Made by a program: the position numbers and the translations under genes. Below the pieces are notes generated by a model, which was not told the DNA's origin, ran no database searches, and worked only from the letters and a program-made list of their open reading frames with translations. Source: Litsea cubeba (Eukaryota > Streptophyta > Magnoliopsida > Laurales > Lauraceae). From it: 64,000 bases of DNA. The stretch covers positions 22,549,678-22,613,677 of the forward strand of contig CM022947.1 of NCBI GenBank assembly GCA_012931725.1, in the 5' to 3' direction. This document shows positions 58,141 through 64,000 of this stretch, piece after piece. Numbering within the stretch: position 1 is the first letter of the stretch; each line of letters opens with the position of its first letter.

Positions 58141-59220
58141 GCAGAACTTGAAAGGGAGCTGGACGAGATCAGCCGAGACCCTGAGAAGAAGAGCATCGAA
58201 GATCTAGCCGAGATCAGGATCGATCCACTCGACCCGGACAGATTCTTCCTGCTCGGTAGCTAGCTTGCCGACCCCGAGAAGGCCGAGCGCTCAAAATTCC
58301 TGATGCAGAACAGAGATGTCTTCGCCTGGACTCCGAGCGAAATGCCTGGGATCGACCCCGAAGTCATGTGTCCCAAGCTGAACGTAGATCCTAACCACAA
58401 GCCCGTGATGCAAAAAGCCCGCAGGATAGGTTTGCCGCAGCCGTGGTCGAAGAGGTCGACAGATTGCTGGAAGCTGAAGCGATCAGAAAAGTCCAGTACC
58501 CGGTCTGGTTAGCCAACATGGTGGTCATCAAGAAGAAAACCGACAAGTGGAGGGTGTGCGTCGATTTCACCGACCTCAATAAAGCTTGCCCGAAGGACAG
58601 CTTCCCGCTTTAGAAAATTGATCAAATGATCGATGCCACTGCTGGCCACGATAGGATGAACTTCCTCGACACTTATCGGGGATACCACCAGATCCTGACG
58701 TGTGAGCCAGACGAGGAGAAGACTGCGTTCATAACCCCGCGCGGCACTTATTGTTACAGGGTGATGTTTCATGCTCAGCTCAGCAAAACTGTCGAAGTGT
58801 ATATTGAGGACATGGTCGTCAAATCCAAGCAGTCTCACGACCATCTGGCAGACTTGGCTCAAATCTTCAGCATACTCATGGAGTTCAAGCTCAAGTTGAA
58901 CGCTTCCAAATGTGCTTTCGGCGTCGCTTCCGGCAAATTCCTCGGAAGTTTGGTGACACAGAGAGGGATAGAATCCAATCCGGACCAGATCATGGCGATC
59001 TTGGGAGTCCAGAGTCCGACGACTACAAAGGAGGTCCAAAAGCTAACTGGAATGGCTGCCGCACTCAATCGATTCGTCAGCAGATCGTCAGATAAGTGCA
59101 GGCATTTCTTTCAACTTTTAAGGAAAAACTTAAAATTTCAATGGACCCCTGAGTGCGACCAAGCACTGCAAGCACTCAAAACCTATCTTTCTTCACCACC
59201 TTGCTCTCTGCCCCAACCTA
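58141..59220 (+). pseudogene. Reverse transcriptase of the plus-strand Tat element
   Basis: The leader FLMQNRDVFAWTPSEMPGID is followed by a frameshift, then MVVIKKKTDKWRVCVDFTDL, NFLDTYRGYHQIL and EEKTAFITPRGTYCYRVMFH. Compared with other RTs, roughly 15-20 residues between the TYCYRVM and HAQLSKTVE motifs (around 58765) are missing in frame. The active-site box reads YIEDMVVKS (58800 on), so the first of the two catalytic aspartates is Glu. The later motifs FGVASGKFLGSLVTQRGIE and VQKLTGMAAALNRFVSRSSD follow. Inactive. Confidence 0.87.
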
Positions 59221-60099
59221 GTGGGAGACGTTGTATTTATATCTAGAGGTCTCGGATCACGGGTGAGCTCTGTCCTCGTCAGAGAGGATGATAAGCTGCA
59301 AAAGCCAATCTATTACACGAGCAAGATCCTTCTTGATGCCGAGACCAGATACCTTTTGCTTGAGAAGCTCGCGCTGGCACTCGTCAGTGCCTCACGCAAG
59401 CTCTCTCATTATTTTCAGTCCCACACCATTGTGGCTGTTACGGAGCACCCACTCCGGTCCATCTTAAAAAAAGTTGACTTTTCAGGAAGAATCTCAAAGT
59501 GGGCGGTCGAACTAGGGCAGTATGACATCCAATATCAACCCAGGACTACGATCAAAGCCCAGATTTTAGCAGATTTCATTGTTGAGTTCGTTTCTCTGAG
59601 CTCGGTTTCAACCCAGCCAGGCACCGAATTGGGGGGGGGGGGCATAGGGCATGAAAGCGAAGTCACCGAGGTCGATGAACTATCTCGGAGCCAAGCCCTT
59701 AACTCAGCATGGAAAGTCTTTATCGACGGCTCATCTACTTCCAAGAGAGCTGGAGCGGGCATAGTCCTCCAATCGCCAGAAGGATTGGTTATAGAACAAG
59801 CTCTGGCCCTGGACTTCAAAGCAACAAAAAATGAAGATGAGTACGAGGCTCTGATTGCGGGACTAAAAAGCGCCCAAATCCATGGAGCCCGACAATTGGT
59901 GGTCTCCAGCGATTCACAATTGGTGACAAGCCAGTTAACTAGGGACTACCAAGCCCGGGACGACAGGATGGCGGGCTATCTAGCCCTCGTAAAGAAACTT
60001 CTCACTCATTTCCAGACAGCTAAAGTAAGGCAGATCTCCAGGGATACTAACACGCATGCTGATGCGCTCGCAAACCTGGCCTCCACTATCGAAGCATGA
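59221..60099 (+). pseudogene. Dual RNase H region of the Tat polyprotein
   Basis: 292-codon open frame. The first ~120 residues are the ordinary retroelement RNase H remnant (PIYYTSKILLDAETRYLLLE, then TEHPLRSILKKVDFSGRISK and ILADFIVEF). From about residue 160 a second RNase H begins: WKVFIDGSSTSKRAGAGIVL, KNEDEYEALIAGL, VVSSDSQLVTSQL, DTNTHADALANLAS, with D, E, D and D catalytic positions all present. A second, archaeal-type RNase H is the hallmark of the Tat lineage, which is the main basis for the clade call. A 12-G run (59631-59642) lies between the two domains. It is the longest intact frame of this element. Confidence 0.9.
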
Positions 60100-60195
60100 A
60101 AGAAAAGAACTGTTGAGATTGGTTCGGTACTGAGATCAAGCTTAAAGCTCCATCCGTCTCGGCAGGTTCTATGCCTTGATCTTGGCCCGAGCTGA

Positions 60196-61431
60196 ATGGA
60201 CCCGATCACTTCCTACCTCAAAGATGATCAGCTCCCCGAAGATAAAAATGAGGCTCACCGGATCAGACTCAAGGCAGCTCGGTTCTGGCTATCTCCCGAA
60301 GGCAAGCTCTACAGAAAATCCTTGACCGGTTCCTACCTCCAATGCGTTCATCCGAGCAAGGTTGACGACTTTTTATACGAAATTCACGAAGGGATCTGCG
60401 GAAGCCACATCGGAGGACGGTCGCTGGCATACCGAGCTATCAGCCAAGGTTATTGGTGGTCGTATATGTAGAAGGACGCGCAGATATATGCCAGGAAGTG
60501 TGAAAAGTGCCAAAAGTTCTCTCATTCCCTTCATCAGCCAGCGCAGGACTTGAGCCCCCTCTCCAGCCCTTGGCCCTTCGCCCAATGGGTGCTGGACATT
60601 GTGGGACCTCTCCACCGGGCTCTAGGGAACAAGAGATGGTTGATAGTTGCCACGGATTATTTCACAAAGTGGGTAGAAGCTGAACCGCTGTCCTCCATTA
60701 CTGATAGGGATTGCAAGAATTTTGTGTGGAAGAATATCATTACAAGGCTCGGCATCCCTAGAACTTTGATCTCGGACGACGGGACTCAGTTCGACTCCAA
60801 TTTCTTTAGAAGCTTCTGTCAAAAGCATGGCATCAGAAACCACTACTCCACCCTGGCGTACCCGCAGAGCAATGGTCAGGCCGAGATTTCTAACAAAGTA
60901 TTACTTGACGGCCTGAAAAAGCGACTGGACCGGGTAAAAGGAAGATGGGTAGAAGAGCTCCCTAGCGTTCTATGGGCGTAAAGGACAACCCCGAGGCGTT
61001 CCACTTCGGCGACACCTTTCTCTTTGGCCTATGGGATGGAAGTGGTCATTCCCCTAGAAATTGGCCTCCCTACCCTGAGATCAGAACTTGTTGATCAAGG
61101 CCGAAACGAGATGAACCTAGCAATGGCACTGGACCTGGCCGACGAACGCAGAGAAGCAGCGGCCATACGACTGGCCGATTACCAGTGACGGTTAGCCAAA
61201 GGATACAACGAAAGGGTCAAGGAGACGAGTTTCTCGGTAGGAGAACTGGTCCTGAAGAAGACCCTCCCGGCTGACAGAGATCCAAACGAAGACAAACTAG
61301 CTCCGAACTGGCATGGCCCGTTCAGGGTAGTTTCGGTAGCAAGGCGATCCTCGTACAAGCTCGAGGACTTGGAGGGCAGGCGGTTGCCGAGGCCATGGAA
61401 TGCAATCCACCTCAAGAAATTCTTTTTCTAG
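60196..61431 (+). pseudogene. Integrase of the plus-strand Tat element
   Basis: The zinc domain HEGICGSHIGGRSLAYRAI...CEKCQ, with a TAG at 60469-60471 inside, is followed by the core with VLDIVGPL, LISDDGTQFDSNFFRSFC and SNGQAEISNK supplying the DDE triad. The C-terminal domain is FSVGELVLKKTLPADRDPNE, then APNWHGPFRVVSV...RPWNAIHLKKFFF, ending at TAG 61429-61431. Additional stops at 60979-60981 and about 61186. All parts are in one frame with the RNase H ORF. The C-terminus matches the minus-strand relic at 21320-21680. Confidence 0.9.
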
Positions 61432-61538
61432 AGATGTAATAAAAATTCCATGATCAATAAAAGCAGCCTTCGCCCTGTCATCAATTTGCGCCGTCAAATT
61501 TCGGAGTTCGGCAGCAGCAGATACCAGGGATTGACTTA

Positions 61539-62045
61539 GGGTTCATACACCCAGTCGCTCTCAAAACTCGGGTTCATACACCCTGAGACTGCCCTCGGGT
61601 TCATACACACAGGCTTCTCAAAATTTTGGGTTCACGCACCCAGAGACTGACTTAGGGTTCATACACCCAGTCGCTCTCAAAACTCGGGTTCATACACCAT
61701 TAGACTGACCTCGGGTTCATACACCCAGGCTTCTCAAAATTTTGGGTTCACGCACCCAGGGACTAACTTAGGGTTCATACACCTAGTCGCTCTCAAAACT
61801 CGGGTTCATACACCCTGAGACTGATCTCGAGTTCATACACTCAGGCTTCTCAAAACTTTGGGTTCACGCACTCAGGGACTGACTTCGGGCTCACACCCAT
61901 TCGCTCCTAAAACTCTGGGTTCATACACCCTGGGACCGACTTCGGGTTCATACACCCAGTCGTTCCCAAAACTTTGGGTTCGTATACCCCCGAGACTGAT
62001 CCCGGGACCGGGCTCGCACACCCGAGTTTCTCAAAAATCTGTGTT
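61539..62045 (+). repeat. 116-bp higher-order tandem repeat downstream of integrase
   Basis: About 16 monomers beginning GGGTTCAYACACCC, alternating roughly 31 and 27 bp, with four monomers per 116-bp higher-order unit. The same monomer type (CCCAGTCGCTCTCAAAACTC) starts at 61539, 61655 and 61771. Later units decay. Non-coding. Confidence 0.88.
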
Positions 62046-63170
62046 CACCTCGGCCATTAGCAGTCTTTAAAAGACAACAGTGGAAGTACAGAAAGATACA
62101 GAAAAGCAGTGGAAATGCAGAAAAATGCACCACAGAGATGCATAAACATAGAGAGTCCATTTGAATTGGATCAAGCTTCATTTGTATTGATTATAATATC
62201 CTCATTACATGAGTTGCAGAAAAGCAAAGAAAAATACAATAAGGAGGCTCGTTGTCCTCTAAAAACAAAGAAAAGGATGGGAGAGAAAAAGGTCTCGGAA
62301 GCGCCACCACGGCACCAAGAGCTCTACAATACCCTATGGTTTGTTAGACCCAAATTTGCAAACAAGCTCCTGGTCCGCTGCAAATGCTTCGATCGCCACA
62401 TAACCAAGTCTGCAACCAACTCCCAGCCGCATCGACAGGAGTTGACCTCCACGCAGCCGTATAGGCAGGAGTTGATCAAGGACCCGCGTTCAGAGAACGC
62501 GCGGTCCATGGCGACCAAATTCAGAGAACAGGCGGACCACGACCACTGGGTACAGCTTCTCCCAGAGGAAGTTCTCAGCCGCAAAGGATCCACACGGAAT
62601 GAGGAGTTTTGAGGCATTCCTGAGAGATGGAATCACCAGAGCATCTGGCGAGGTGTTTGGCGGGATCAGGCAGATCTCCATGCCCTTACGAGGCATTAGA
62701 GACCGCTGTTGTGAACCTCTCATCCTTCGCCGGCGCATCTCCCCCACTCAAGATAACGATCGACACACAACAGAGGAGAGGTTCTATTTATAGTGGGAGA
62801 AGAGGTTCGGATTCCAAGACCTCATTAATGAAACGTGGCCTCCCATGCCTCACGTGGGACGCACGTTTCCTATGAGTTGACTGGTCGATCTGATGGTGAC
62901 AAGTGGAGTCATCCGCCCGTTTTCCGCATCGACCGTACTGTTGTACTTATTGCTATTTATGAGCCTCGGATTGCAGGATACCAAGGCGGAAAACTATGGA
63001 GACCGCTAGGTGTCCTCTTTCCAACTCAGACAATCCTCCTACCGTAAGCCACCAATTTAGCCGAGCTCAAACACAACAAAAACAGACAAAAACAAAAAAA
63101 CAGCAGAAAGAAAAACAAGTGCGGAAGGAATAAAGATCAATCTTATTAACTTGTTCTTGGCACACAATGT
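62046..63170. other. Spacer between integrase repeats and antisense ORF
   Basis: No protein family is recognised. The minus strand holds TATAAATAGAACC (about 62784-62796) and, 600 bp further along that strand, an A/T-rich ATAATCAATACAAATG 3'-end-like run near 62185. A minus-strand frame of 85 codons (62747-62490) starts just after the TATA. A 167-codon plus-strand frame (62109-62612) overlaps it. Neither resembles a known protein. Confidence 0.4.
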
Positions 63171-63230
63171 CGGAAGTTACAATTCGAAAGAAGGAAATAC
63201 AATCAGAAAGTATTCAAAAAAACTGAAGGA

Positions 63231-63999
63231 AAGACTTCGACGGGCGCCATCCCCGGAGACTGGATCAGCATCCTCACTGTTTCTCCAAAAGGCCGGCAGT
63301 CTCAGCAGCGACCGCGACCATTTCTGGGGCGTCGTCAGGAGGAAGAGATGGAGCACCGCCCACAGGAGGAACAGATGGATCACCATCCAAAAGGGAGTTA
63401 GCAGAAGGCGCCTCGACCCGGGGACTCTCAGGTAGTGGGGCTGGACTAGATTCTGATTCCGGGCCTGAATACTTTGGTAGGTTCTGATAGACTTGATGAT
63501 CTTCAGGAACCCCCGCCTCTTTCAATGCGGCCCGGCATCCCTCTTCGAATAGAATGGAGCTTATCTCCCCCACCTGTCTTTCGTACTCCTCCGTGGCCCG
63601 GTCCACTCCCTTCTAGAAGGCGGCATGGACTTCGGCCCATAGCGAAGACTTGAGGTCGGCACTCTCCTTCAGCAGGCACTCCAGTTAGGCACGCTAACCC
63701 GCTAGTTCGGCACGCTGCCTCGCCGATTCGGCCACCGACTCTGCCTTTTGTATTTCCAGCTCGGCTTTTTGTTTCTCCAGTTCGGTCTCCAATTCGAGCG
63801 ACCTCTTCGTCTTCAACCGAATCTCCCCCCTCAGCTCATGGGTCTTCGCCATAAGATCAGTGATGCTGGCCAGTGCCACATCCATCTGTGCGTTCAGGTC
63901 GGCGTTGCTCTTCATCGAATCCGCCAACTCCTTCCTGAGCTTCTCCCTCTCAGATTCCAGTTGAACAACCCTGGAAACGTTCTTATCACTCCTCTCCAC
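63231..63999 (-). pseudogene. Antisense coiled-coil accessory ORF of the Tat element (C-terminal part)
   Basis: Minus strand, entering from beyond the right edge. Residues of the first open stretch (63999-63694) form a long heptad coiled coil (LESEREKLRKELADSMKSNA, LETELEKQKAELEIQKAE). After three in-frame stops the same frame continues as VGEISSILFEEGCRAALKEA, GVPEDHQVYQNLPKY and an acidic Pro/Ser-rich tail ending LLEKQ near 63274. The GVPED motif and coiled coil match the ORF at 19220-20757, so both are the same accessory protein. Convergent to integrase, as in other Tat elements with an antisense ORF. Its function is unknown. Confidence 0.7.
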
Positions 64000-64000
64000 A

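Noticed and set aside
61539..62045. Regularly spaced repeats resembling a CRISPR array
   Set aside because: The spacers are variants of the repeat itself, the period is a 116-bp higher-order unit, and the context is a plant retrotransposon.

Overview
This window is repeat-rich nuclear DNA of a flowering plant, probably one with a large genome. Almost everything recognisable is transposable-element sequence: Ty3/gypsy LTR retrotransposons of the Tat and chromovirus (Tekay/Del-like) lineages, a Ty1/copia element, two kinds of TRIM-like miniature retroelement, and a 9.4 kb CACTA (En/Spm) DNA transposon. I found no intact host gene, tRNA, rRNA, organellar insert or bacterial feature. Host coding sequence appears only as exon-like fragments inside the CACTA element. 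The species cannot be told from this sequence.

Layout. 1-2772: 3' end and LTR of a plus-strand Ty3/gypsy element (Athila/Tat style). 2773-9035: 2.6 copies of a ~2.4 kb tandem repeat joining an LTR end to an antisense gag fragment of the Tat family seen at 46.6-64 kb. 9104-18504: CACTA element with AAA target duplication and exon-like host fragments, one split by a TRIM (15608-16131). 18505-21680: minus-strand Tat remnant (integrase C-terminus) with its oppositely oriented coiled-coil ORF. 21688-25394: plus-strand Tat-like 3' region and LTR with several tandem repeat types. 25395-27789 and about 28624-31137: two minus-strand chromovirus-type LTRs with a TRIM-like element (28213-28618) between them. 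31853-46384: nearly complete minus-strand Tekay-like element; its 3' LTR is split by a solo LTR of the same family in the opposite orientation (33943-37055, ATAGG duplication), and its 5' LTR is followed by a second, truncated internal end (46385-46637). This is fused in frame to a minus-strand Tat element (46638-50222). 50223-51990: worn gypsy remnant. 51995-54840: old minus-strand copia fragment, split by a younger plus-strand copia element (52232-54573, GAACA duplication), itself split by a second TRIM copy (53741-54258, GTTTG duplication). 54862-64000: plus-strand Tat element with 5' LTR, gag, protease, RT, two RNase H domains, integrase, a 116-bp higher-order repeat and an antisense coiled-coil ORF, running off the right edge.

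All retroelement genes carry stops, frameshifts or lost catalytic residues, so none looks autonomous. Insertion order can be read from target-site duplications at several nested sites. The most unusual unexplained signal is a set of clustered 14-20 bp perfect palindromes within the long chromovirus-type LTRs. The clusters use different cores in different LTR subfamilies (CTCGAG, GTCGAC, GTTAAC).
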